This document shows positions 35,419-43,769 of a DNA stretch of 64,000 bases, one piece after another (positions within the stretch are counted from its first letter, which is position 1; each line of letters opens with the position of its first letter). The position numbers and the translations under genes were made by a program. The stretch is from Thalassolituus sp006212115. Its GTDB lineage: Bacteria; Pseudomonadota; Gammaproteobacteria; Pseudomonadales; Oceanobacteraceae. The stretch is taken from NCBI RefSeq assembly GCF_040372045.1, contig NZ_BAABWH010000002.1. One strand, written 5' to 3'. Under the pieces are notes generated by a model, which worked only from the letters and a program-made list of their open reading frames with translations, searched no databases and was not told the origin of the DNA.

Positions 35419-36324
35419 GTGAAAAATCTGATTGGTTATCTGATGATTGGGGCCGTAAAGCTGATGGGACTCGTGTCGTTTTCGAGAGCCCAGAAAGTCG
35501 GCCGTTATCTTGGTAAACGTCTCGCTAGCAAGCGTACCCGCTCCCGCGAGGTAGCTCGGGTCAACCTGAACTTATGCTACCCCGATAAGAGTGAAGATTT
35601 CCGCGAGGCCCTGCTCTACGACACTCTGCTCCAGAATGGCATGACAGGCGGAGAAATGGGCCCTATGTGGGGGTACTCGATTGATAAACTGAAAAGCCTG
35701 ATTGGCACGGTTCACAACATTGAGTTGCTGGAAAAGGCCCTGAAAGACGAACGCGGCATTCTGTTGATGTCCCCTCATTTGGGTAACTGGGAAATCATCA
35801 ACGCTTGGCTCGCTGGTCTGAGCCCCATCACTATTATGTACCGCCCTGCGAAAGCCAAGAACTTCAGCGACTGGATGGTATCGCGCCGGGAAGCCGTTGG
35901 TTGTGATCTGGTACCAACAACGCGGGAAGGCGTGAAGACGCTGTTTGAAACTCTGAAGGCCGGAAAAATGGTGGGATTTCTTCCCGATCAGGAACCCAAA
36001 CGTGAGCGCGGTGTGTTCGCACCCTTTATGGGAGTAGACACCCTGACACCATCATTGCCTCACCAGATGATATTGGAAACTGGGTGCCAGGTTCTGTATG
36101 TATTCGGTCGTCGCCTGCCTGACGCGGCAGGTTTCGATATCCATATTTCAGAGGCATTGCCAGAACAATTCGATCAGGACCCGGTTGTTTCAGCGACCGC
36201 GATGAATAAAGCGATCGAAAACTGTGTGGCAATCTGCCCTGATCAATATCAGTGGACTTACAAACGCTTTAAACGTCGCCCTGACGACGCGGCCAACCCT
36301 TACAAGCTGGCCAAAGTCCCTTAA
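35419..36324 (+). CDS. LpxL/HtrB-family lysophospholipid or lipid A acyltransferase
   Basis: The protein is 301 residues from GTG 35419, selected for GAAGGG eight bases upstream; the frame is open from 35326. An N-terminal membrane helix (IGYLMIGAVKLMGLVSF) precedes the catalytic HLGNWE motif (HxxxxE/D) in LLMSPHLGNWEIINAW. The later FLPDQEPKRERGVFAPFMG and WTYKRFKRRP are typical of late acyltransferases that complete lipid A. Whether it adds lauroyl or myristoyl groups, or acts on other lysolipids, cannot be told. Confidence 0.85.
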   Translation: MKNLIGYLMIGAVKLMGLVSFSRAQKVGRYLGKRLASKRTRSREVARVNLNLCYPDKSEDFREALLYDTLLQNGMTGGEMGPMWGYSIDKLKSLIGTVHNIELLEKALKDERGILLMSPHLGNWEIINAWLAGLSPITIMYRPAKAKNFSDWMVSRREAVGCDLVPTTREGVKTLFETLKAGKMVGFLPDQEPKRERGVFAPFMGVDTLTPSLPHQMILETGCQVLYVFGRRLPDAAGFDIHISEALPEQFDQDPVVSATAMNKAIENCVAICPDQYQWTYKRFKRRPDDAANPYKLAKVP

Positions 36325-36331
36325 TGCATGA

Positions 36332-36937
36332 CTAGTGCGTAGAACGTCCAATACGCTTAGCAACAAAATAGTCGACGCTGGTATAGCGGCCACCACCGGT
36401 GAATAAGAGTGTCAGCAACATGACAAAATAGGTGGCCGCAAACTCAATACCGTTATTCAGAATCACCACCGAACCACGCCCAGTTAACCAGCTGTAGTTC
36501 CCGTTTTCCCGAAGAATGTCCCGCGCACGCTCGAGACGCTCGGCGGACTCCATGACCCGCTCGTTCGCCAACCAGGAACTGCTGTCTGCAATTGCCAGCC
36601 ATCCGTTTTCCAGATGTACAGTCACGGCCGCCACAATCATGGTCGCCATCAGTGGGATACTGACCAGTCGCACAGCGATGCCCGGTATCAATAACGCGCC
36701 GCCTACCAACTCAGTTCCTGCGGCCAGCACCACCATGACTTCAGGGAAAGGCAGACCCAACCCCCATTCGGAGTTACCAAACCAGGCTACGGTGCTGTCG
36801 AAAGACTGAAACTTGGTCCAGCCCGCCTGCATCATCACAGGAGCGAGATACAGTCGCAGCAGCAGGGGTGCCAGACCATCAAGGGACTGAATGCGCTGTA
36901 GTACGACTCGGTAATATTCTGTTGTGGTTTGGATCAT
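36332..36937 (-). CDS. DoxX-family membrane protein
   Basis: The protein is 201 residues from ATG 36937. It has four predicted helices with the DoxX pattern: LLLRLYLAPVMMQAGWTKF, then a conserved LGLPFPEVMVVLAAGTELVGGALLIPGIAVRL region (two helices), IPLMATMIVAAVTVHLENGW, and a C-terminal helix. A soluble insertion of about 50 residues (about 120-165) lies between the third and fourth helices. It follows an ECF sigma/anti-sigma pair on the same strand after a 155-bp gap and may be one of its targets. Confidence 0.82.
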   Translation of the reverse strand: MIQTTTEYYRVVLQRIQSLDGLAPLLLRLYLAPVMMQAGWTKFQSFDSTVAWFGNSEWGLGLPFPEVMVVLAAGTELVGGALLIPGIAVRLVSIPLMATMIVAAVTVHLENGWLAIADSSSWLANERVMESAERLERARDILRENGNYSWLTGRGSVVILNNGIEFAATYFVMLLTLLFTGGGRYTSVDYFVAKRIGRSTH

Positions 36938-37092
36938 GAGGTCGGCCTTTACGAAAGATGTTTCTATATAGGTCGCCGGAGGCTGAAATGTCTTACAGAC
37001 TTTATAACACTGCCGGTTTTTTTTATTCTCAGCTTTTGTTCTCAGGCTTTGCGCGCGTGTGTTACCTGCCCACCGGATTGACGGCCCCAGCG

Positions 37093-37296
37093 TCATTTAT
37101 CTGAGGTTTTCTCAGCCTGAGCAGAGTCCTCTTTGTCCTGACGAATCAATTCGCGCAGCGAGGTCAACTGGCGACCGAAATTACGACACCCCGAACACAT
37201 TGCCGTGTGTACTTTCAGATTCATTTTTTCAGACAGGGTCAGCGAGCGCTCCTGACTCTCCGACAGCAATCGGGTGGCCTGTTCACAACTCAACAT
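37093..37296 (-). CDS. Small zinc-finger anti-sigma factor-like protein
   Basis: This 67-residue cytoplasmic protein has the zinc-binding anti-sigma motif HTAMCSGC (HxxxCxxC), with an upstream Cys in LSCEQATRLLSE completing the usual set. There is no membrane helix, so it would be a soluble regulator that holds the adjacent ECF sigma factor. ATG 37296 has GGGAGGA six bases upstream. It starts 19 bp after the sigma gene stop. Confidence 0.8.
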   Translation of the reverse strand: MLSCEQATRLLSESQERSLTLSEKMNLKVHTAMCSGCRNFGRQLTSLRELIRQDKEDSAQAEKTSDK

Positions 37297-37315
37297 AAAT
37301 GGTCCTCCCGAACGA

Positions 37316-37891
37316 TTATTGAAACCAATTATTAGCCAGACACTCCCGCAACCGCAGCCGGGCGCGATGCAGAAGTACATGCAGGTTGCTGGTTGTCAGT
37401 TCAAGCGACGCGCAGATCTCAGCCGAGTCCAGCTCGATGTACTCCCGCATCATAAACACACGTGCCTGTTCGGCAGGCAAAGCTTCAAGGCAAGTATCAA
37501 ACACCTGCCAGAACTCCGTGTTATCCGTGAGTGCGTGCGTGTCTCCCCAGCGCCGTGGCGTCGCGCCCGCCTGCCAATGTCCACGGTCGTCAAAAGGTTC
37601 GTCGTCGTCCGTAGCGCAATCCTTACAGGCTTCGCGCACCGGCTCGCGATATTGACCACGTAAGATGTCGGCAATTTTGCGTTTGAGAATAGAGAAGACC
37701 CAGGTTTTCAACGTCGACTGGCGACTGAACGACGATGCATTCTTCAGCGCCCCGGCTAACGCTTCCTGTACCGCATCTTCAGCCAGATGCTCATCGCTCA
37801 GCTGCAGCCGCGCAAAACTGAGCATCTGCTTGCGTAAGCCATCTAAATCTTCGTCACGAAACGTCACGTCTGACTGGTGTTCCTGAACCAT
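37316..37891 (-). CDS. ECF-type sigma factor
   Basis: This 191-residue sigma-70 family protein has only regions 2 and 4. Region 2 includes HLAEDAVQEALAGALKN and FSRQSTLKTWVFSILKRKIADILR. Region 4 includes LEALPAEQARVFMMREYIELDSAEICASLELTTSNLHVLLHRARLRL. A Cys-containing acidic linker (CKDCATDDDEPFDD) joins them. It is transcribed with the small zinc-finger protein and perhaps the DoxX gene. The signal is unknown; the Cys-rich nature of both proteins would fit redox or metal stress. Confidence 0.92.
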   Translation of the reverse strand: MVQEHQSDVTFRDEDLDGLRKQMLSFARLQLSDEHLAEDAVQEALAGALKNASSFSRQSTLKTWVFSILKRKIADILRGQYREPVREACKDCATDDDEPFDDRGHWQAGATPRRWGDTHALTDNTEFWQVFDTCLEALPAEQARVFMMREYIELDSAEICASLELTTSNLHVLLHRARLRLRECLANNWFQ

Positions 37892-38058
37892 TCCTGAGAT
37901 CCTGCTGTGAGCAGAGTACGACTATACTAAAGCGTCAGCGATTAATGTAGCCGACCTGCAAACACCACCAGCATTCATGCAAACGCTCGCGCAATCACGC
38001 TGAATGAAGGCAGGTAATCGTTCAACTGACTACGACAACAGACCATTACATCACCAGC

Positions 38059-38469
38059 ATGCGCCATATCCATCCGCCTGAAACACGATGCATATCATCA
38101 CCGGTAATGGTGTTGATGCTGGCTGTGTTGCTGTTGCAAAGCCTGGCGCCCTATAACGAAATCACGGATATTTTCTCAGCGGACCCTAATGCCGCTGATC
38201 TGGCACATCACTCAAGTGACCATCATCCGGATAACCCGCAAGCCAGTGATCATCAGCATGGTTTCGTTCACAGTGAGCACAACGAAAATGAGCCATGTGA
38301 AAATAGCGGTCATGCGGAGTGCCATGCGCATCAGCATGTCACCCCCACCACACTGCCTCAACGCTGGTCCATCCCAAAACTGAGTAGTGTAATTATTAAG
38401 CAGCCCCGCCCATTTCTTCGGACTCCGCAGTCACCCGTTACTGGAATCTATCGCCCTCCGATCGCCTGA
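38059..38469 (+). CDS. Exported His-rich protein, CzcI-like
   Basis: The protein is 136 residues: an N-terminal hydrophobic signal (VMVLMLAVLLLQSLAP), then a His/Asp/Glu-rich segment (HHSSDHHPDNPQASDHQHG) and a Cys-His segment (CENSGHAECHAHQH) likely to bind metal. Such proteins open many czc-type operons (CzcI) and buffer or sense periplasmic metal. It precedes the CzcB-like gene by 74 bp. An ATG at 38107 is an alternative start. Confidence 0.7.
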   Translation: MRHIHPPETRCISSPVMVLMLAVLLLQSLAPYNEITDIFSADPNAADLAHHSSDHHPDNPQASDHQHGFVHSEHNENEPCENSGHAECHAHQHVTPTTLPQRWSIPKLSSVIIKQPRPFLRTPQSPVTGIYRPPIA

Positions 38470-38543
38470 ATAGCCCAACGGTAAACAGTTCAATTCCGGG
38501 CAGCCGCGTGGCTGCCTGATACATACGCTATTCAGGAAATTCT

Positions 38544-39572
38544 ATGAATTCACCAATTATGCACACTGCAGCAAAAAGGGTTGTCGGCCCGGCTGTGGGT
38601 CTGAAAAAACACATCACATTGATTACCCGACCATACACTCTAACGATCTGCTTGATGCTTTGCGTACCTTTAGTCGTGAACGCATCCGCTGATCACAACC
38701 ATGATTCAGAGCACAGCCATGAACTGGAGAACGAGCACGAGCATGAGCATGAGCATGAGCATGACGACAGTACCGAGACGACCGAGATATCGACTTCCAT
38801 GGCAAAAGCCAATGGCATCAACACCGCACATGCCTCATCGGGCCCGGTCAGTACCAGCCTGCCCACCTACGTAACACTTGTGATACCTCCCCAGCAGGAG
38901 GTGAAACTCAGCGGACGCTTTCCCGGGCTGATCACTGATGTACAGGTTGCGCCGGGCGACGCCGTCACCAAAGGACAACTACTGGCCGGTATTGAAAGCA
39001 ACATAAGCCTCAGTCGCTATGAGGTCAGATCACCTATCTCAGGCGTCATCAGCGACAGTCACGCCGCCGCTGGAAATGTGGCCACCAGCGACCCTCTGTT
39101 CGTCATCGTTGACCTGTCCGAGCTCTGGCTGGAAATTCCAGTCCCCCCCTCTCAAAGGACTCAGGTTGCTGTCGGACAGCAGGTGACGCTGCCTGCCCAC
39201 GAAATCTCGACACAGATCGAATCGATTGCCCCTCCCGCTCATGGCCGGCCCTTCTGGCGAGCGCGGGCTAGGGTGCCCAACCCACATGGCGACCTGACGC
39301 CGGGCGAGGTAGCGCTTGCTCTCATCACAACCGCAGAAACCGTTGCGCAGGTAAGAGTTGAGAACCGTGCTCTGCAAACCCACGAAGGCAACACCGTAGT
39401 GTTTGTACATCACGATGGAGAATACGAAGCACGCCCGGTTACCACCGGCGCCAGTGACGAGAAGTTCACCGAAATAACGGCCGGGCTGAATCCGGGCGAA
39501 GAATACGTGACCGACAACAGCTACATGATAAAAGCAGACATCGGAAAATCCGGTGCTGCCCATCAACACTAA
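38544..39572 (+). CDS. CzcB-like RND efflux adaptor with His-rich N-terminus
   Basis: This 342-residue periplasmic adaptor of a heavy-metal RND pump has a signal or anchor near residues 30-50, then a His/Glu-rich stretch (about 53-75) encoded partly by a hexanucleotide repeat. The barrel-sandwich lipoyl halves follow (LSGRFPGLITDVQVAPGDAVTKGQLLAGIE and VRSPISGVISDSHAAAGNVA), then beta-barrel and proximal domains. The alpha-hairpin between the lipoyl halves seems very short. It lies 9 bp before the CzcA-like pump gene. Confidence 0.9.
   Translation: MNSPIMHTAAKRVVGPAVGLKKHITLITRPYTLTICLMLCVPLVVNASADHNHDSEHSHELENEHEHEHEHEHDDSTETTEISTSMAKANGINTAHASSGPVSTSLPTYVTLVIPPQQEVKLSGRFPGLITDVQVAPGDAVTKGQLLAGIESNISLSRYEVRSPISGVISDSHAAAGNVATSDPLFVIVDLSELWLEIPVPPSQRTQVAVGQQVTLPAHEISTQIESIAPPAHGRPFWRARARVPNPHGDLTPGEVALALITTAETVAQVRVENRALQTHEGNTVVFVHHDGEYEARPVTTGASDEKFTEITAGLNPGEEYVTDNSYMIKADIGKSGAAHQH
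38733..38762 (+). repeat. In-frame hexanucleotide repeat encoding Glu-His
   Basis: One GAGCAC and four GAGCAT units in a row lie inside the CzcB-like gene and encode alternating Glu and His in the metal-binding N-terminus. Slippage by one unit would keep the frame. Confidence 0.85.
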
Positions 39573-39581
39573 GGAGGTCAC

Positions 39582-42500
39582 ATGCTGAATGCCATAATAC
39601 GGCTGGCAGTGGAGCGACGCTTCATGGTGCTGGCCTCCAGCCTGGTTCTGATTGCAGCCGGGCTCTGGAGTTATCGCTATTTACCCATTGATGCTGTACC
39701 GGACATTACCAACGTTCAGGTTCAGATTAATACGGAAGCGCCCGGATACTCGCCTCTGGAAGCCGAGCAACGAGTTACGTTTCCGGTAGAAACTGCGCTC
39801 TACGGCTTGCCACAACTCGAATATACGCGCTCTTTATCGCGCTACGGCCTGTCGCAGGTGACGGTCGTCTTCAAAGACGGCACTGATATCTATCACGCAC
39901 GAAATCTGATTGATCAGCGACTGGGCCAAATCAGTGACGCCCTACCTGAAGGTCTGAAGCCGGTGATGGGGCCAATCAGTACCGGATTGGGTGAAATATT
40001 CAGTTATACCGTCACGACCGACAGCGATGCTCGTCAGCCGGATGGCAGCCCGTACGATGCAATGGCTTTACGTACCGTGCAGGACTGGATAATACGTCCG
40101 CAACTGGCTCAGGTTGCTGGCGTCGCCGAGATCAATACCAGCGGAGGCTTCGAAGAGCAGATTCATATCCGCCCGGACCCAGCCTTGTTACTGCAGCACC
40201 AGATCACCGTGCCTCAGCTGGTTTCCGCGATCAGGCGCAACAACAGCAACCGTGGCGCAGGCTACATCGAAGTCCATGGGGAGCAACAGCTGGTAAGAGC
40301 CGTCGGGCAACTGACATCTATTGAGGATATCCGCGATACCGTAGTCGCACGTGACGGAAATGCCGTTGTGCGTATCCGGGACCTTGCTGAGGTCACTAAG
40401 GGCGAAGAGTTACGCACAGGGGCCGCAACCCGCGGTGGCTCAGAAACCGTACTGGGCAGTGCCATGATGCTGATGGGGGAAAACCCGAAAGAGGTTGCGG
40501 AAGCGCTTGAACGCCGCCTGCAGGATATCGCAGCCAGCCTGCCCGATGGCGTGACGACCGAGGTCGTTTACAACCGCACAGACCTGGTGGGCAAGACGCT
40601 GGCGACGGTACAGACCAACCTGCTCGAAGGCGCTCTCTTAGTTATTTTCGTTTTGTTCATCATGTTGCGCAATCTGCGTGCTGCACTGATTACCGCCGCG
40701 GTCATCCCTCTGGCGATGCTGGCAACAATCACCGGCATGGTTCAGACCGGCGTATCCGCCAACCTGATGAGTCTGGGCGCTCTGGATTTCGGCCTGATCG
40801 TTGATGGCGCTGTCATCATCGTCGAAAACTGCGTGAGGCGCCTGAATGCCAGCCCGTCTGCCCTTACCTTGCGCGAGCGTCTTGAGCTCGTTTACTCAGC
40901 AACCGCAGAGGTGATTAAGCCCAGCCTCTTTGGCGTCGCCATTATCACTCTGGTGTATATCCCCATCTTCAGCCTCACCGGCATTGAAGGGAAGATGTTT
41001 CACCCGATGGCCGCAACCGTAGTGATCGCCCTGCTCTCGGCCATGGTCATCAGTATCACTCTGGTGCCTGCTGCTATTGCGGTGTTTCTGAAAGAGCGAT
41101 CCCACCCCCGTCCCAGCCATGAAGGTGACTCCAGTGCGCCAACGCTAACAGGCTATCAGATCGTGTATCAGCGCCTCCTTCAGGGTGTTATCAAAGCACC
41201 GGTTTTGATCACCAGCTCAGCCGTCCTTCTGGTCGCTGGGTGCCTCATTCTCAGTACCCGCCTCGGTTCAGAATTCATTCCTCAGCTGGATGAAGGAGAT
41301 ATCGCGCTTCATGCCTTACGAATTCCGGGCACATCTCTGCAACAGTCGTTAGATATGCAGGTTTTACTTGAGGAACGCCTGCTTACCTTTCCGGAGGTTA
41401 AGACCGTTTTCTCCCGGCTTGGCACCCCAGAGATCGCGACCGACCCAATGCCACCCAACGTCGCGGATACCTTCGTTATTCTCAAGCCAAAGGCAGAATG
41501 GCCAGATCCGGAACGGCATAAAGCGGATCTGGTTGAGCAGATTGAAGCCAGTGTGCGTGAATTACCGGGTAACAACTATGAATTCACTCAGCCCATCCAG
41601 ATGCGCTTCAACGAACTGATCTCTGGAGTACGCGCAGACCTTGGCGTCAAAGTGTTCGGTGATGACCTGAACCAGCTTCTTACTGCAGCAAATGCGGTTG
41701 CTGCCCTGCTGAACTCAGTAGACGGCAGCGCCGATGTCCGGGTCGAGCAGGTCACAGGGCTACCCGTGCTGACCCTTCACCCCAAACGCCAGAAATTGGC
41801 AGCCTATGGTTTAACGGTGGATGATATTCAGTCTCTGCTATCGACGGCTGTCGGCGGACAACAGGCGGGGCTGATCTATCGTGGTGACCAACGTATTCCG
41901 TTAGTCATCAGATTTCCCGAATCTCTGCGCCAGAATACAGAGCTGATCAAAGCGCTTCCTGTACCGCTTGCAGGTGGCGGGTTTGTGCCTGTGAGCGAAA
42001 TCGCGGACGTTGTTCTCGCGCCCGCGCCGTCCCAGGTCAGCCGTGAAAACGGCAAACGTCGCATTGTTATCAGTGCCAACGTACGGGGTCGTGATCTGGG
42101 TAGTTTCGTCGAGGAGGTCCAGCGAAGGGCCATGTCCGAGATCGACTTGCCCAGCGGTTACTGGCTGGAATACGGCGGGACCTTCGAGCAGCTTCAGTCT
42201 GCCGAGAATACGCTGCGCTGGGTGGTACCGGCGACTCTGGCGCTTATCCTGTTCGTGCTGATCTCGGCGTTCGGGAATCTGCGCGATGCCTTAATTATCT
42301 TCAGCGGTGTACCACTGGCCCTGACCGGCGGAATATTCCTGCTGTGGTTGAGAGATATGCCTATGTCGATCTCAGCGGCCGTGGGCTTTATCGCACTGTC
42401 CGGAATCTCGGTACTGAACGGCCTCGTCATGCTGACCTTTATTCGCCAGCTGCGTGATCAAGGTATTGGTTTGCGCGACGCTGTCATTCAGGGAGCGACC

Positions 42501-42719
42501 ATGCGTTTGCGCCCGGTATTGATGACAGCTCTGGTTGCGGGGCTTGGCTTCGTACCGATGGCTTTAAATACGGGTATTGGCGCAGAAGTGCAGCGGCCAC
42601 TCGCCACTGTGGTGATTGGCGGCATTATTTCGGCGACCACCTTAACCTTGTTTGTTGTGCCTGTACTCTACTTCTGGCTTCACAGGCAAAGTCACAACAA
42701 AGCGAGCCTCAGTCGATAG
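39582..42719 (+). CDS. CzcA-like heavy-metal RND efflux pump
   Basis: This 1045-residue inner-membrane RND protein uses the proton gradient to export metal cations. It has twelve helices with two large periplasmic loops. The charge-relay residues D402, D408 and E415 in LDFGLIVDGAVIIVEN occupy the same numbers as in Cupriavidus CzcA, pointing to divalent ions (Zn, Co, Cd or Ni) rather than Cu/Ag. No outer-membrane CzcC gene is adjacent, so it must recruit one encoded elsewhere. AGGAGG lies upstream of ATG 39582. A hexanucleotide repeat begins in its stop codon. Confidence 0.95.
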   Translation: MLNAIIRLAVERRFMVLASSLVLIAAGLWSYRYLPIDAVPDITNVQVQINTEAPGYSPLEAEQRVTFPVETALYGLPQLEYTRSLSRYGLSQVTVVFKDGTDIYHARNLIDQRLGQISDALPEGLKPVMGPISTGLGEIFSYTVTTDSDARQPDGSPYDAMALRTVQDWIIRPQLAQVAGVAEINTSGGFEEQIHIRPDPALLLQHQITVPQLVSAIRRNNSNRGAGYIEVHGEQQLVRAVGQLTSIEDIRDTVVARDGNAVVRIRDLAEVTKGEELRTGAATRGGSETVLGSAMMLMGENPKEVAEALERRLQDIAASLPDGVTTEVVYNRTDLVGKTLATVQTNLLEGALLVIFVLFIMLRNLRAALITAAVIPLAMLATITGMVQTGVSANLMSLGALDFGLIVDGAVIIVENCVRRLNASPSALTLRERLELVYSATAEVIKPSLFGVAIITLVYIPIFSLTGIEGKMFHPMAATVVIALLSAMVISITLVPAAIAVFLKERSHPRPSHEGDSSAPTLTGYQIVYQRLLQGVIKAPVLITSSAVLLVAGCLILSTRLGSEFIPQLDEGDIALHALRIPGTSLQQSLDMQVLLEERLLTFPEVKTVFSRLGTPEIATDPMPPNVADTFVILKPKAEWPDPERHKADLVEQIEASVRELPGNNYEFTQPIQMRFNELISGVRADLGVKVFGDDLNQLLTAANAVAALLNSVDGSADVRVEQVTGLPVLTLHPKRQKLAAYGLTVDDIQSLLSTAVGGQQAGLIYRGDQRIPLVIRFPESLRQNTELIKALPVPLAGGGFVPVSEIADVVLAPAPSQVSRENGKRRIVISANVRGRDLGSFVEEVQRRAMSEIDLPSGYWLEYGGTFEQLQSAENTLRWVVPATLALILFVLISAFGNLRDALIIFSGVPLALTGGIFLLWLRDMPMSISAAVGFIALSGISVLNGLVMLTFIRQLRDQGIGLRDAVIQGATMRLRPVLMTALVAGLGFVPMALNTGIGAEVQRPLATVVIGGIISATTLTLFVVPVLYFWLHRQSHNKASLSR

Positions 42720-42753
42720 TGACAGTGACAGTGACAGTGACAGTGACAGTGAC
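42718..42753. repeat. Hexanucleotide microsatellite, six AGTGAC units
   Basis: Six perfect AGTGAC units start at the second base of the czcA stop codon and continue into the gap before the terminator. Expansion or contraction would not change the coding sequence, since the stop stays intact. Confidence 0.95.
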
Positions 42754-42788
42754 AGCGAAGGCTGTCAGATGAGACTCAAAATAAAAAA

Positions 42789-42803
42789 GGGGCCGATGGC
42801 CCC
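42789..42803. terminator. Bidirectional terminator between czcA and the stress-protein gene
   Basis: GGGGCC and GGCCCC form a 6-bp stem with a GAT loop, with AAAAAA before and TTTTCTCT after. It serves both strands. Confidence 0.85.
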
Positions 42804-42842
42804 TTTTCTCTCTGTCAGCGCAGCACTTCTGTCACTACTACG

Positions 42843-43697
42843 TTAACGCAGCAGCAGAATAGGTACTTTGCTATGGCTGACCATATTGCGGGTGTGTGAG
42901 CCAACAAAGAACTGACGGATACGCGAGTGGCCATAGGCGCCCATCACGATCAGATCGATCTGATGACGGAACTGGTAGTCATTAAGAATCGACAGGACAT
43001 CACCCTCGCATTGACGAGTCACTACGTTAAAGCCAGCTTTCTCCAATCGTTGCTGTGCAGTCGTAAACTTAGCGACATGCTCTGCATCGGTGTGGTTAAC
43101 CATGACTAGATGGCACTCTGCTTCTTTTAACAACGGGCTTTCGGCGTAGGCATCTAACGCACGTTCGACAGCTTCACTGCCGTCATAAGCCACCATAAAG
43201 CGCGTAGGTGTACGAAAAGATACGCCCGTTGTAATCAGCACCGGACAGGATACTGAACGGAGTACCGTCTCCAACTGACTGCCAAGCGTGGCAACCGTCG
43301 GGTCCGGATGGTCTTCACCCTGACGCCCCATTACCAGCACACGTGTATCGTCAACGAGGGACAGCACTTCCTCCGACAGGCGACCGTGACGCTGCTGAAC
43401 GCTACAGTCCTGAGCGCCGTGCTCTTTCGCCCGCTTTTCCGCAGACTCGAGCATGATACGACTACTTTCAATCGCCAGCTTCGCACGCTGAGCATCCAAC
43501 TCAGTGAGCTGCTCCAGCAAATGCTCGCGGCTGCCAAAACCAATGCTGCCACTGAGGTCAGCCGCATTCTTATCGACCTTCTCGAGAGTGTGCAGCAGAG
43601 TCAGTGGTTGTTGCAGGCGCTGGCTGACCCAGGAAGCGGCATCCACCACCGCCATGGCACCCGGGGAGGCATCAATACATGCCGTAATCTGTTTCAT
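42843..43697 (-). CDS. Tandem-domain universal stress protein
   Basis: This 284-residue protein has two Usp domains, about 1-145 and 150-284. The second has the nucleotide-binding type motif GAYGHSRIRQFFVGSHT, and the first has the related GRQGEDHPDPTVATLGS. A longer helical insert with repeated Glu and Ala sits in the first domain. It follows the SulP transporter gene by 72 bp on the same strand and is probably co-transcribed. Its role is unknown; regulation of the transporter is a reasonable inference. Confidence 0.9.
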   Translation of the reverse strand: MKQITACIDASPGAMAVVDAASWVSQRLQQPLTLLHTLEKVDKNAADLSGSIGFGSREHLLEQLTELDAQRAKLAIESSRIMLESAEKRAKEHGAQDCSVQQRHGRLSEEVLSLVDDTRVLVMGRQGEDHPDPTVATLGSQLETVLRSVSCPVLITTGVSFRTPTRFMVAYDGSEAVERALDAYAESPLLKEAECHLVMVNHTDAEHVAKFTTAQQRLEKAGFNVVTRQCEGDVLSILNDYQFRHQIDLIVMGAYGHSRIRQFFVGSHTRNMVSHSKVPILLLR

Positions 43698-43769
43698 CGT
43701 TACTCCTTCTCACTCTCTTTCGACAGTGAAACCAGCGCGCAAACCTCACCGATTGTCGATGGAGGCCTG

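Noticed and set aside
38733..42753. CRISPR-like repeats
   Set aside because: The hexamer units have no spacers and there are no cas genes. They are simple sequence repeats.
42652..42846. Small ORF with an Asp-Ser run
   Set aside because: The run comes from the AGTGAC microsatellite, and the frame starts inside czcA and ends past the terminator.
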